A stretch of 29,253 nt of DNA from Nereida sp965655635 (lineage in GTDB: Bacteria; Pseudomonadota; Alphaproteobacteria; Rhodobacterales; Rhodobacteraceae), in NCBI RefSeq assembly GCF_965655635.1, contig NZ_CBFHHE010000024.1, positions 1 to 29,253 on the forward strand. Direction: 5' to 3'. The translations under genes and the position numbers were made by a program. Below the pieces are notes generated by a model. The model saw nothing but the letters and a program-made list of their open reading frames with translations, was not told the DNA's origin and searched no databases. Below are positions 22,151 to 29,253 of the stretch, piece after piece (the stretch's first letter is position 1; each line of letters opens with the position of its first letter).

Positions 22151-22174
22151 TCAAGGTTCCGCGCGGCTGCCTGA
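22115..22174 (+). CDS. Possible 19-codon upstream ORF (leader peptide)
   Basis: An ATG at 22115 with GAAGG six bases upstream (22104-22108) opens a short frame encoding MIDPDRGLTRVSSRFRAAA. It ends at TGA 22172-22174. The stop is six bases before the GGGAG ribosome site of the next gene. The right arm of the leader inverted repeat lies inside this frame, so translating it would unfold the outer stem. There is no direct proof that it is translated. Confidence 0.35.
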   Translation: MIDPDRGLTRVSSRFRAAA

Positions 22175-22193
22175 ATGTGCGGGAGATGACCCT

Positions 22194-22424
22194 ATGAAAC
22201 ACCTGATTGCTATCCTAAGTGTGCTGCCTCTTTTCGCGGTACCCGCAAATGCGCATGTTGGCCACTGGGCTGATGTGGCGGGGCATGATCACTGGGTTGC
22301 GGCAGGCGCGCTTGGCGCTGCAGCGGCTGCGGCACTTTGGGGCTGGCGTAAGGGCAAAAAGGACGAGGCAGAGGCCGAAGAGGCAGATGCGGTTGAGCCC
22401 GCGACCGAGGAGGAACCCGCATGA
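22194..22424 (+). CDS. Small secreted/membrane protein, DUF6732-like, with HVGH mature N-terminus
   Basis: A 76-residue protein from the ATG at 22194 (GGGAG at 22181-22185, eight bases upstream). Residues 1-20 are a signal peptide ending PANA. The mature protein would begin with His and has H21, H24, H31 and H33 before one membrane span (about 35-50), a basic GWRKGKK stop-transfer, and an acidic Glu/Ala tail. The HVGH...HDH start on the outer side recalls metal-binding N-termini of HupE/UreJ-type permeases. The stop overlaps the cbiX start by four bases (ATGA, 22421-22424). Function unknown; cobalt binding or transport help is inferred from context. Confidence 0.72.
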   Translation: MKHLIAILSVLPLFAVPANAHVGHWADVAGHDHWVAAGALGAAAAAALWGWRKGKKDEAEAEEADAVEPATEEEPA

Positions 22425-23662
22425 GCAATGATGCAACGCCAAAAATCGGTGTAATGATCTGTGGGCACGGGTCACGCTCGCAGTCTGCTGTGGATGAATT
22501 TGCGACCCTCGCGGATAAATTGCCCGCATTTTTGCCGCCTGAATGGCAAACAGAATACGGGTATCTTGAATTCGCCAATCCGGTCATTCGTGATGGTCTT
22601 GATAAGTTGCGCGCAGGGGGCTGCGAGAAAATCCTCGCGGTGCCCGGCATGTTGTTTGCCGCGATGCACGCGAAAAATGATATCCCGACTGTTCTAAATA
22701 CATATGCCGCCAAGCACGGCGTCGATGTCAGCTATGGCCGTGAATTGGGCGTTGACCCCAAAATGATTGCTGCCGCTGCTGGACGTATCCAGGAAGCGGT
22801 TGATGAAGCTAACAAGTCCGAGTTTGTTGAAAACCACGATACCTGTCTGGTGGTGATTGGCCGCGGCGCGTCTGATCCTGATGCAAATGGTAATGTGGCA
22901 AAGATTGCGCGGATGCTGCACGAGGGAATCGGTTTTGGCTGGGTCGAAGTAGGCTATTCAGGTGTGACGTTCCCGCTGGTTGAGCCTTGCCTGCAACACG
23001 CTGCCAAACTGGGATACAAGCGGATCATCGTCTTCCCGTATTTCTTGTTCTCGGGCATTTTGATCGACCGCATTTACGGCTTCACGGATCAGGTTGCTGC
23101 CGATCACCCTGATATCAGTTTCGTCAAAGCGGGCTATCTTGGTGACCACCCCAAAGTGCTTGAAACATTTGCGGAGCGCGTGCGCGAACAGATGGGGGCA
23201 AACCCGCCGCCCAACTGTGGTACGTGTGCGTATCGGACCCAAGTTCTTGCACCGGATGGCCAAGCGCCGATCACCATCCCCGCGTCTGAGCGTGCGAGCC
23301 ACCCTGCGTTTTCCGACACACCGCCACCGACATGTGTGCTGTGCAAATATCGTACTCAGGTGTTGGGTTTTGAAGCCGAGGTTGGCGCCATTCAAGACAG
23401 CCATCACCACCACGTAGAAGGACAAGGTGCGTCTGCGCCGGGTTCAAATGTGGCTGATTGTAAGCTTTGTGACACGTTCTGCACGGGCATGTGCCGTCTT
23501 GAGATGCGGGACAATCATCACCACCATCATCATGGCGACCACAGTCATGGTCATGCTGGGCAGGATCACGATCATCATCACCACGATCATGATCATGCGC
23601 ACCCTGAATATCCTCATGCAAAACACCCGCATGGGCCCGAAAGCGCGCGCAAAGCCCGTTAA
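22421..23662 (+). CDS. cbiX: CbiX-type cobaltochelatase with long Cys/His-rich C-terminus
   Basis: The first 250 or so residues are the two-lobed CbiX/SirB chelatase fold. The first lobe has the active-site GHGSR (residues 15-19) and PGMLFAAMHAKNDIP with the second His. The second lobe has GRGASD, FPYFLFSG and DRIYGF. The C-terminal 150 residues are unusual. The motif CxxCxYRTQVL occurs twice (C265 and C305 regions), then CKLCDTFCTGMC starts at C347, and the last 50 residues are a His/Asp-rich tail. Bacillus megaterium CbiX also has an Fe-S site and His-rich tail. The family inserts Co2+ into sirohydrochlorin in the anaerobic route, which is unexpected beside cobN. It overlaps the upstream gene by ATGA. 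Confidence 0.88.
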   Translation: MSNDATPKIGVMICGHGSRSQSAVDEFATLADKLPAFLPPEWQTEYGYLEFANPVIRDGLDKLRAGGCEKILAVPGMLFAAMHAKNDIPTVLNTYAAKHGVDVSYGRELGVDPKMIAAAAGRIQEAVDEANKSEFVENHDTCLVVIGRGASDPDANGNVAKIARMLHEGIGFGWVEVGYSGVTFPLVEPCLQHAAKLGYKRIIVFPYFLFSGILIDRIYGFTDQVAADHPDISFVKAGYLGDHPKVLETFAERVREQMGANPPPNCGTCAYRTQVLAPDGQAPITIPASERASHPAFSDTPPPTCVLCKYRTQVLGFEAEVGAIQDSHHHHVEGQGASAPGSNVADCKLCDTFCTGMCRLEMRDNHHHHHHGDHSHGHAGQDHDHHHHDHDHAHPEYPHAKHPHGPESARKAR

Positions 23663-23685
23663 GGGCCGCGCAGACAGGCCTCTCC

Positions 23686-24324
23686 ATGCGTCCATATGAA
23701 AAAGTCCCTTCGGCGATTTATGCCCAGTCTTTCGCCACGGTCCGCTCCGAGGCGAACCTTGCGCGCTTTGATGACGGGTTACAGTCGCTCGTCATTCGTT
23801 TGATTCATGCGTGCGGCATGGTTGAAATTGCTGACCGTATCGCCTTTTCTGGTGGTGCCTATGAGGCTGGCGCTACTGCGTTGCGCGCCGGTGTTCCCGT
23901 GCTGTGTGATTGTGAGATGGTCGCCAGCGGGATCATTCGCCGTTACCTGCCCGCAAACAATGACGTGATCTGTACCCTGAACAACGCGGAAACCCCGGAC
24001 CACGCCAAGGCCATCGAAAATACCCGCTCAGCGGCGGCTGTTGATGCGTGGTTGCCCCATCTTGAGGGAGCTGTCGTAGCGATTGGGAATGCGCCCACGG
24101 CCCTTTTCCGGCTCTTGGAACATTTGGACGCTGGCGCACCAAAGCCCGCGATCATTCTGGGTTTTCCAGTGGGTTTTGTCGGCGCGGCTGAGTCCAAAGC
24201 CGAGTTGGCAGCGAATGCGCGCGGATGCAATTTCGTGGCTTTGCGCGGCCGCCGTGGCGGGTCTGCAATTGCGTCTGCGGCAATAAATGCGCTGTCTGCG
24301 GGCTTGCCGGAGATTGCAAAGTGA
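23686..24324 (+). CDS. cobH: Precorrin-8X methylmutase (CobH)
   Basis: A 212-residue CobH/CbiC enzyme that moves the C-11 methyl group to C-12, giving hydrogenobyrinic acid. The start RPYEKVPSAIYAQSFATVRSEANLARF and the catalytic-His segment LIHACGMVEIADRIAFS (H41) fit the family. Later blocks PVLCDCEMV, GNAPTALFRLLE and PVGFVGAAESK are conserved. It begins 23 bases after cbiX, without a strong ribosome site. Length is normal and the frame is intact. In the pathway it acts after CobL, its downstream neighbour. Confidence 0.94.
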   Translation: MRPYEKVPSAIYAQSFATVRSEANLARFDDGLQSLVIRLIHACGMVEIADRIAFSGGAYEAGATALRAGVPVLCDCEMVASGIIRRYLPANNDVICTLNNAETPDHAKAIENTRSAAAVDAWLPHLEGAVVAIGNAPTALFRLLEHLDAGAPKPAIILGFPVGFVGAAESKAELAANARGCNFVALRGRRGGSAIASAAINALSAGLPEIAK

Positions 24325-24364
24325 GTGTTTATCTGTGCTGCAAAACTGACGTGTGGTTTGGCTC

Positions 24365-25573
24365 ATGAGTAACGCGGCACCATGGTTGCATATCGTCGGG
24401 ATTGGCGAAGATGGCATGGACGGGCTGACCCCCGCAACGCGTGCAGTGGTTGAGGCCGCAGACGTCATCATTGGTGGTGAACGTCATCATAGCTTAACCC
24501 CAGATGTGACCGCGCAACGCATTGCGTGGCCAAGCCCGTTTGATGCGCTGATTGACACACTTGAGGCGCATAAAGGCGAACGTGTTGTTGTGTTGGCCAC
24601 GGGTGATCCACTTTGGTTTTCTGTGGGTGCGCGGATTGGGCGGTCTATCCCGTCTGAGCAAATCACTTACCATCCGCAGCTGAGTGCTTTTCAACTTGCC
24701 TCAGCGCGTATGGGCTGGTCGCTTGCGGATGTTGAGACCCTGACGGTCCATGGCCGACCCGTTAGCCAAATGGTGGCGTTTATTCAGCCAGACCAGCGGC
24801 TGATCGTTTTGACAACGGGCGCTGAAACACCAGCACAGATCGCAGAATTTTTGTCGTCACGCGGGTTTGGTCAGTCAAAAATGACCGTGCTTGCGGCCAT
24901 GGGCGGCGAAAACGAGAAACGATTTGATGGCACCGCTGAGGGTTGGAACCACGAAGTGCCTGCGTTCAACACGCTTTGTGTTGAGTGTATTGCGGCACCA
25001 GATGCGGCTTTGTTGCCCCGTGTGCCTGGGTTGGCGGATGAGTTGTTCCAATCAGACGGGACCATGACCAAACAAGAAGTGCGTGCGGCAACAGTGGCAA
25101 AGCTGATGCCTATGCGTGGGGCACTGCTGTGGGATGTCGGCACAGGGTGTGGCTCTGTCGCGATCGAGTGGATGCGCGCGGCGCGCTATGCCCGCGCCAT
25201 TGGGATTGAGCCACGCGCAGATCGGCGCGCAATGGCCGCTCAAAACGCACTTGCACTGGGTGTGCCGAAGCTTGAGCTGGTTGAGGGTAAAGTCCCTGAC
25301 ATGCTCGATGGTCTTGAGGCACCTGACGCAATTTTTATCGGCGGTGGCCTAAGCGAAGAGACTTTCAACATTGCTTGGGAAAACCTGCGCCCCCTTGGAC
25401 GGTTAGTTGCAAACGCTGTGACACTTGACTCAGAGGCGCTGTTAATCGCGCTGCATCAAAAACACGGCGGTCAGTTGGCAAAGCTACAGATCAGCCGTGC
25501 TGAGCCGGTTGGCGCGTATCACGGCTGGCGACCGTCCATGCCCGTGACCCAATGGAGCCTTATCAAACGATGA
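24365..25573 (+). CDS. cobL: Precorrin-6Y C5,15-methyltransferase, decarboxylating (CobL)
   Basis: A 402-residue fusion of two enzymes. The N-terminal CbiE-like tetrapyrrole methyltransferase (LHIVGIGEDGMDGLTPATRAVV, near residue 7) carries GDPLWFSVG. The C-terminal CbiT-like methyltransferase/decarboxylase has the SAM loop LLWDVGTGCGSVAIEW, near residue 258. It makes precorrin-8X from precorrin-6Y. The ATG at 24365 is preferred to GTG 24353. Forty bases separate it from cobH, the second-longest gap in this operon and a possible place for weak uncoupling. The stop overlaps the cobI start (ATGA, 25570-25573). Confidence 0.95.
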   Translation: MSNAAPWLHIVGIGEDGMDGLTPATRAVVEAADVIIGGERHHSLTPDVTAQRIAWPSPFDALIDTLEAHKGERVVVLATGDPLWFSVGARIGRSIPSEQITYHPQLSAFQLASARMGWSLADVETLTVHGRPVSQMVAFIQPDQRLIVLTTGAETPAQIAEFLSSRGFGQSKMTVLAAMGGENEKRFDGTAEGWNHEVPAFNTLCVECIAAPDAALLPRVPGLADELFQSDGTMTKQEVRAATVAKLMPMRGALLWDVGTGCGSVAIEWMRAARYARAIGIEPRADRRAMAAQNALALGVPKLELVEGKVPDMLDGLEAPDAIFIGGGLSEETFNIAWENLRPLGRLVANAVTLDSEALLIALHQKHGGQLAKLQISRAEPVGAYHGWRPSMPVTQWSLIKR

Positions 25574-26271
25574 CTGGAACTCTTTACGGTGTAGGCGTTG
25601 GCCCCGGTGATCCGGAGTTGATGACGCTGAAAGCAGATCGTTTAATCCGCGCCGCCAAAGTAATTGCCTATCCAACACTGGCTGGTGCGCAAAGTTTTGC
25701 GCGTTCTATTGCGGCGGGCTCAATTTCTGAGGGCGCAACAGAAATTGTGATGGACGTGCCAATGACTGTTGCGCGCCAACCTGCACAAGACGCCTATGAT
25801 GCGGGTGCTGCGCAAATTGAAGACGCCCTGCGCAGCGGTCTTGATGTTGTGTGTCTGTGTGAAGGCGACCCGTTCTTTTACGGCTCTTTCATGTATCTTT
25901 ACGCGCGTTTGTCAGGCGAGTTCACCTGCCAGGTCGTGCCAGGCGTTACGTCCATGACGGCAAGTGCTGCTATGACAGGCATGCCGCTTGCGGCGCGCAA
26001 CGAAGTCCTCACGGTCATTCCCGGCCCGCTTGAAGAAGCAGCTCTTGAGGCCCGCATTGCCGAATCTGACAGTTTGGTCATCATGAAGGTTGGTCGCCAT
26101 CTGTCCAAAATTCGCGCAGTGATTGAGAGTCTCGGCCTGGTGGACCAAGCCACTTATATCGAGCGCGCAACACTATCTGCGCAGGTCACGCTGCCTCTCG
26201 CACAAGCGCCTGAAAAAGCGCCCTATTTCTCCATGATCCTTATTACGAAAGGGGCCGATCCATGGCTCTAA
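25570..26271 (+). CDS. cobI: Precorrin-2 C20-methyltransferase (CobI)
   Basis: A 233-residue SAM-dependent tetrapyrrole methyltransferase. The N-terminal LYGVGVGPGDPELMTLKADRLIRAAKVIAYP is diagnostic for CobI/CbiL. CEGDPFFYGSFMYLY and VVPGVTSMTASAA complete the SAM/substrate site. It adds the C-20 methyl group to precorrin-2. The frame could start at ATG 25552 inside cobL, but 25570 (MTGTLYGVG) gives the family N-terminus and the ATGA junction. Its last ten bases overlap the start of the cbiG/cobJ fusion. Confidence 0.95.
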   Translation: MTGTLYGVGVGPGDPELMTLKADRLIRAAKVIAYPTLAGAQSFARSIAAGSISEGATEIVMDVPMTVARQPAQDAYDAGAAQIEDALRSGLDVVCLCEGDPFFYGSFMYLYARLSGEFTCQVVPGVTSMTASAAMTGMPLAARNEVLTVIPGPLEEAALEARIAESDSLVIMKVGRHLSKIRAVIESLGLVDQATYIERATLSAQVTLPLAQAPEKAPYFSMILITKGADPWL

Positions 26272-28088
26272 CTTCCCCTAAGTCGCCCGTTGTTTTGGTG
26301 CTGTCTGCATCTGGTGAGGCCACAGCGAATCGTGTTGCCAAGGCGATTGGCGCACAGGTGCATGGCCGCGAGGGTCGTGTTGCGAAGGCTGACGTGTTCT
26401 TTGCCAATGCCCTTGATCACGCACGCGATTTATTTGCGGCAGGCACGCCGATTGTGGGTGTTTGTGCCAGTGGTATTTTGATCCGGGGTGTAGCGCCTTT
26501 GTTGGGTGACAAAACATCAGAGCCGCCTGTTGTATCGGTGTCTGATGATGGGGCGGTTGTTGTGCCTTTGCTTGGTGGGCACCGCGGGGCCAACCGGATT
26601 GCGCGTGAAGTTTCAGAGGCTCTTGGGGCGACGGCCGCAGTGACGACTGCAGGTGATGTGTCGCTTGGTGTGTCGCTTGATGAACCGCCAGTTGGCTGGC
26701 GCTTGGCAAACCCCGAAGATGCAAAAGCCGCTATGGCAGGTCTGCTCGCGGGCGGTGGCGCTACTATTTCTGGAGACGCGGCCGCTGATGCGACGTGGCT
26801 GGTGGGTCTGCCCAAGGGGGACGGGCTTCGTATTTCCTGCACAACCGCTGATGTAAAAGCCGGACCAGATCATTTGGTGTTTCACCCCCAACTGTTTACG
26901 TTGGGTGTGGGTTGCGCGCGCAATGCTGACCCTGCGGAATTGGCTGAGCTTGTCTCTCAAACACTGGCCGATGCGGGCATTGCAACCGGTGTGATCCACT
27001 CTGTCAGCTCGCTTAATTTGAAGGGTGATGAGCCGGCGATGAACCAGCTTGCAGCACAGCTTGGCGTGCCGTTCCGTGTGTTTGATGCGGCGACCCTTGA
27101 AGCTGAGACACCTCGGTTGGCTAATCCGTCTGATGTGGTTTATGCCGAAGTTGGATGCCACGGTGTTTCAGAAGGTGCAGCCCTTGCGCAAGCAGGCCCA
27201 CATGCCACTTTGCGCGTAGAAAAGCGTAAAACAGCCAACGCCACATGCGCTGTTGCAGAACTGGCGCAACCGCTGACCGAGATGCGTGGCCGCTCACGCG
27301 GGCGTTTGTCGATTGTGGGTATTGGACCAGGGCAAGCCACTTGGCGCACCCCTGAGGTCAGTCGCCTCGTGGCCGACGCTGAAGAGCTGGTTGGCTATGG
27401 TCTTTACATTGATCTGCTGGGTCCGTTGGCGGCAGGTAAAGCGCGCTCTGACTTCCCTCTGGGGGGTGAGGAAGATCGTTGTCGTTATGCGCTGGAACAA
27501 GCTGCGAAGGGGCTGAATGTTGCGCTGGTATGCTCGGGTGATGCGGGCATTTATGCCATGGGCGCGCTGGTGTTTGAATTGCTGGACCGCGATGCAGACG
27601 CGCTTGGGGTAAGTGATGCGGCCAAACGTGTTGATGTGGTCTGCTCGCCCGGTGTGTCGGCTTTGCAGGGTGCGGCAGCGCGTGCCGGTGCACCCCTTGG
27701 GCATGATTTCTGCGCGATTAGCCTGTCAGATTTGCTGACCCCGCGCGAAGATATCGTGAAGCGTTTGCATGCGGCGGCCGAGGGCGATTTCGTGATTGCA
27801 TTCTACAACCCCGTTTCAATGCGCCGCCGCACTTTGTTGGCCGAAGCCCGTGACATTTTGCTCAAGCACCGTCCGGCTACAACACCAGTGATGCTGGCAT
27901 CGTCTTTGGGTCGTCCAGAAGAACATATCCGTTACCGCAATCTTGCGGATCTGGAAGTGGATGAGGTGGACATGCTGACAGTTGTCTTGGTTGGTTCAAG
28001 CCACTCAAAGCTTGCCCAATTGGGTGAAGGCCCGCGGATGTACACGCCGCGCGGTTACGCACGCAAAATCGATGGAGATCTGTCATGA
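26262..28088 (+). CDS. cobJ: CbiG-CobJ fusion: cobalt-precorrin-5A hydrolase-like domains plus precorrin-3B C17-methyltransferase
   Basis: The 608-residue protein has three parts. Residues about 8-130 form a CbiG N-terminal domain (GVCASGILIRGVAPLLGDK, then VVPLLGGHRGANRIAREV). A linker leads to a CbiG C-terminal/CobE domain (about 215-340, LGVGCARNADPAELAELV). CobJ (about 347-608) begins LSIVGIGPGQATWRTPEV and contains SGDAGIYAMG and FYNPVSMRRR. CobJ contracts the ring of precorrin-3B by methylation at C-17. CbiG opens the lactone of cobalt-precorrin-5A in the anaerobic route. Carrying a full CbiG rather than only a CobE-like piece is notable beside cobN. It is coupled to cobI (10-base overlap) and cobM (ATGA). 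Confidence 0.93.
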   Translation: MALTSPKSPVVLVLSASGEATANRVAKAIGAQVHGREGRVAKADVFFANALDHARDLFAAGTPIVGVCASGILIRGVAPLLGDKTSEPPVVSVSDDGAVVVPLLGGHRGANRIAREVSEALGATAAVTTAGDVSLGVSLDEPPVGWRLANPEDAKAAMAGLLAGGGATISGDAAADATWLVGLPKGDGLRISCTTADVKAGPDHLVFHPQLFTLGVGCARNADPAELAELVSQTLADAGIATGVIHSVSSLNLKGDEPAMNQLAAQLGVPFRVFDAATLEAETPRLANPSDVVYAEVGCHGVSEGAALAQAGPHATLRVEKRKTANATCAVAELAQPLTEMRGRSRGRLSIVGIGPGQATWRTPEVSRLVADAEELVGYGLYIDLLGPLAAGKARSDFPLGGEEDRCRYALEQAAKGLNVALVCSGDAGIYAMGALVFELLDRDADALGVSDAAKRVDVVCSPGVSALQGAAARAGAPLGHDFCAISLSDLLTPREDIVKRLHAAAEGDFVIAFYNPVSMRRRTLLAEARDILLKHRPATTPVMLASSLGRPEEHIRYRNLADLEVDEVDMLTVVLVGSSHSKLAQLGEGPRMYTPRGYARKIDGDLS

Positions 28089-28852
28089 CCGTATATTTTA
28101 TTGGTGCCGGTCCCGGTGATCCCGATCTGTTGACCCTGAAGGCGCAGCGTATTATCAGCCGGTGCCCTGTGTGCCTTTATGCCGGTTCTTTGGTGCCCGA
28201 AGCCGTTGTGGGCGAGGCACCTGCGGATGCGCGCGTGATGGACACCGCTCCAATGACCCTTGAGGACACGCACGCCGAAATTCTGACAGCGCATAAAGCG
28301 GGTCAAGATGTGGCGCGCGTTCATTCTGGTGATCCGTCGCTTTATGGCGCAATCGCAGAACAAATCCGGTTGTTGCGCCGTGACGGTATTGATTATGAGA
28401 TCATCCCTGGTGTGCCGGCATACGCGGCGGCGGCGGCGGCTCTTGGCCAAGAACTAACAATTCCTGAGATTGGTCAATCTATCGTGTTGACGCGGATGTC
28501 GATGAAATCCACATCGATGCCAGCAGGTGAAACGCTTGAGAATTTTGCCAAAACCGGCACGACCCTTGCGATCCATTTGGCAATTCGCAACCTGCGCGAA
28601 ATTGAGCGTCAGCTGATCCCATACTACGGTGAAGATTGCCCTGTGGTCGTTGCTTACCGCGCCAGTTGGCCGGATCAACTGTTTATCCGTGGCACGCTGT
28701 CAGACATCCGCGAAAAAGTCCGTGCTGCAAAAATCACGCGCACCGCGCTGATAATGGTGGGGCCCGTGCTGGGCAAGGTCAAAGACTTCAAAGACAGCGC
28801 GCTTTACGATCCAGCCACACCGCATGTCCTGCGCCCGAAGGTCAAAACCTGA
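28085..28852 (+). CDS. cobM: Precorrin-4 C11-methyltransferase (CobM)
   Basis: A 255-residue tetrapyrrole methyltransferase that adds the C-11 methyl group to precorrin-4. Family blocks: VYFIGAGPGDPDLLTLKAQRII at the start, CLYAGSLVPEAVV, VHSGDPSLYGAIAEQIRLL, then IPGVPAYAAAAAALGQEL. A short GCG tract near 28428-28438 encodes the alanine run there. A C-terminal tail follows KVKDFKDSALYDP. It is the last recognisable gene of the plus-strand operon; its final 49 bases are antisense to the end of the aminotransferase gene. Confidence 0.95.
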   Translation: MTVYFIGAGPGDPDLLTLKAQRIISRCPVCLYAGSLVPEAVVGEAPADARVMDTAPMTLEDTHAEILTAHKAGQDVARVHSGDPSLYGAIAEQIRLLRRDGIDYEIIPGVPAYAAAAAALGQELTIPEIGQSIVLTRMSMKSTSMPAGETLENFAKTGTTLAIHLAIRNLREIERQLIPYYGEDCPVVVAYRASWPDQLFIRGTLSDIREKVRAAKITRTALIMVGPVLGKVKDFKDSALYDPATPHVLRPKVKT

Positions 28853-29253
28853 TCGGGCGCATCGCACGTTGTTTTCTGCTGAAGGTCGCGGAACGCGCGC
28901 TGCATCCGTGCTACAGCGTCATGCACTGTGCTGCGCGGACAAGCGATGTTGAAGCGTAAGAAGTTCTCGCCGCCCTTACCAAAGGTCGGTCCATGATTGG
29001 CAGCAATCTTAGCCACGTCTTGGGTCCGCTTGGTGAACTCCTCGCGGGTCATTCCAGTACCTGAAAAATCCACCCAAGCCAGATATGTGCTTTCAAGCGG
29101 CATGGATTTTAGCCCCGGAATTGCGTTGATACCCTCGTCGAAAATACGCGCGTTTTCGGCAATATAGGCACATACTTCATCGACCCATTTTGCCCCCTCT
29201 GGTGAGTAGGCGGCAGTCGCCATAAATAGGCCAAAGCTGTTTGCTGAAATGCC
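28804..29253 (-). CDS. PatB/MalY-type PLP aminotransferase (cystathionine beta-lyase-like), 3' part only
   Basis: Only the last 149 codons lie in the window, reading in from 29253 (GISANSFGLF...). AYSPEGAKWVDEVCAYIAENARIFDEGI, LESTYLAWVDFSG and GKGGENFLRFNIACPR are typical of the small domain of MalY/PatB C-S lyases. These cleave cystathionine or related thioethers and release pyruvate and ammonia. The PLP lysine and N-terminus are outside the window. After the expected end (AFRDLQ) the frame continues for roughly 22 residues of atypical, Cys-containing sequence antisense to the end of cobM. The true protein may have gained a tail by loss of a stop. Confidence 0.82.
   Translation of the reverse strand, partial: GISANSFGLFMATAAYSPEGAKWVDEVCAYIAENARIFDEGINAIPGLKSMPLESTYLAWVDFSGTGMTREEFTKRTQDVAKIAANHGPTFGKGGENFLRFNIACPRSTVHDAVARMQRAFRDLQQKTTCDAPDQVLTFGRRTCGVAGS

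Noticed and set aside
21909..22193. Second cobalamin riboswitch before the cbiX operon
   Set aside because: No B12 box, no CCCCGCNACTGT and no GGGAAGGC core on either strand, although the region does look structured.
28428..28438. GCG repeat in cobM as a phase-variation tract
   Set aside because: The unit is three bases, so slippage would not shift the frame; it simply encodes alanines.

Overview
The window looks like chromosomal DNA from an alphaproteobacterium of the Rhodobacteraceae (Roseobacter group). The basis is the gene content and style: a cobaltochelatase-type (CobN/CobO/CobW) cobalamin set, an extended Cys/His-rich CbiX next to a small secreted membrane protein, paired Lin0512 proteins behind cobO, a stand-alone receiver protein, moderately high GC, and very tight packing with many ATGA start/stop overlaps. 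No database search was possible, so the assignment is from recognition only. No tRNA, rRNA, insertion sequence, prophage or CRISPR array was seen.

Layout. Positions 1-5240 hold general metabolism: a DMT-family exporter behind the tRNA-modification methyltransferase mnmD (minus), a divergent FAD oxidoreductase of MnmC(o) type followed by a VOC protein (plus), an NADPH-dependent FMN reductase (minus) and a thiamine-diphosphate enzyme (plus). Positions 5223-13267 are mostly cobalamin genes on the minus strand. A cobalamin riboswitch (13080-13267) leads cbiM - cobW - GNAT - cobN; a separate unit is cobO - Lin0512 - Lin0512, and a small lipoprotein gene lies between them on the plus strand. smc (13503-16958) runs the other way. 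A second minus-strand cobalamin unit (20353-16967) is DUF1636 protein - cobC - cobD - lytic transglycosylase. A lone receiver-domain protein and a glutathionyl-hydroquinone reductase converge at about 20.9 kb. From 22194 to 28852 a plus-strand corrin-ring operon runs DUF6732-like protein - cbiX - cobH - cobL - cobI - cbiG/cobJ fusion - cobM. The window ends in the 3' part of a PatB/MalY-type aminotransferase gene on the minus strand, antisense to the end of cobM.

Together the cobalamin genes cover corrin C-methylation (cobI, cobJ, cobM, cobL), ring rearrangement (cobH), cobalt acquisition and insertion (cbiM, cobW, cobN, cbiX), adenosylation (cobO) and side-chain attachment (cobC, cobD). Not present here are cobA, cobG/cobZ, cobF, cobK, cobB, cobQ, cobS/T and the lower-ligand genes (cobP/U/V). 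The set mixes oxygen-dependent-route enzymes (CobN, CobI/J/M/L) with anaerobic-route modules (CbiX, full-length CbiG). The least explained parts are the Lin0512 pair, the DUF1636 protein, the HVGH-starting small membrane protein before cbiX, and the structured leader with a possible upstream ORF in front of it.
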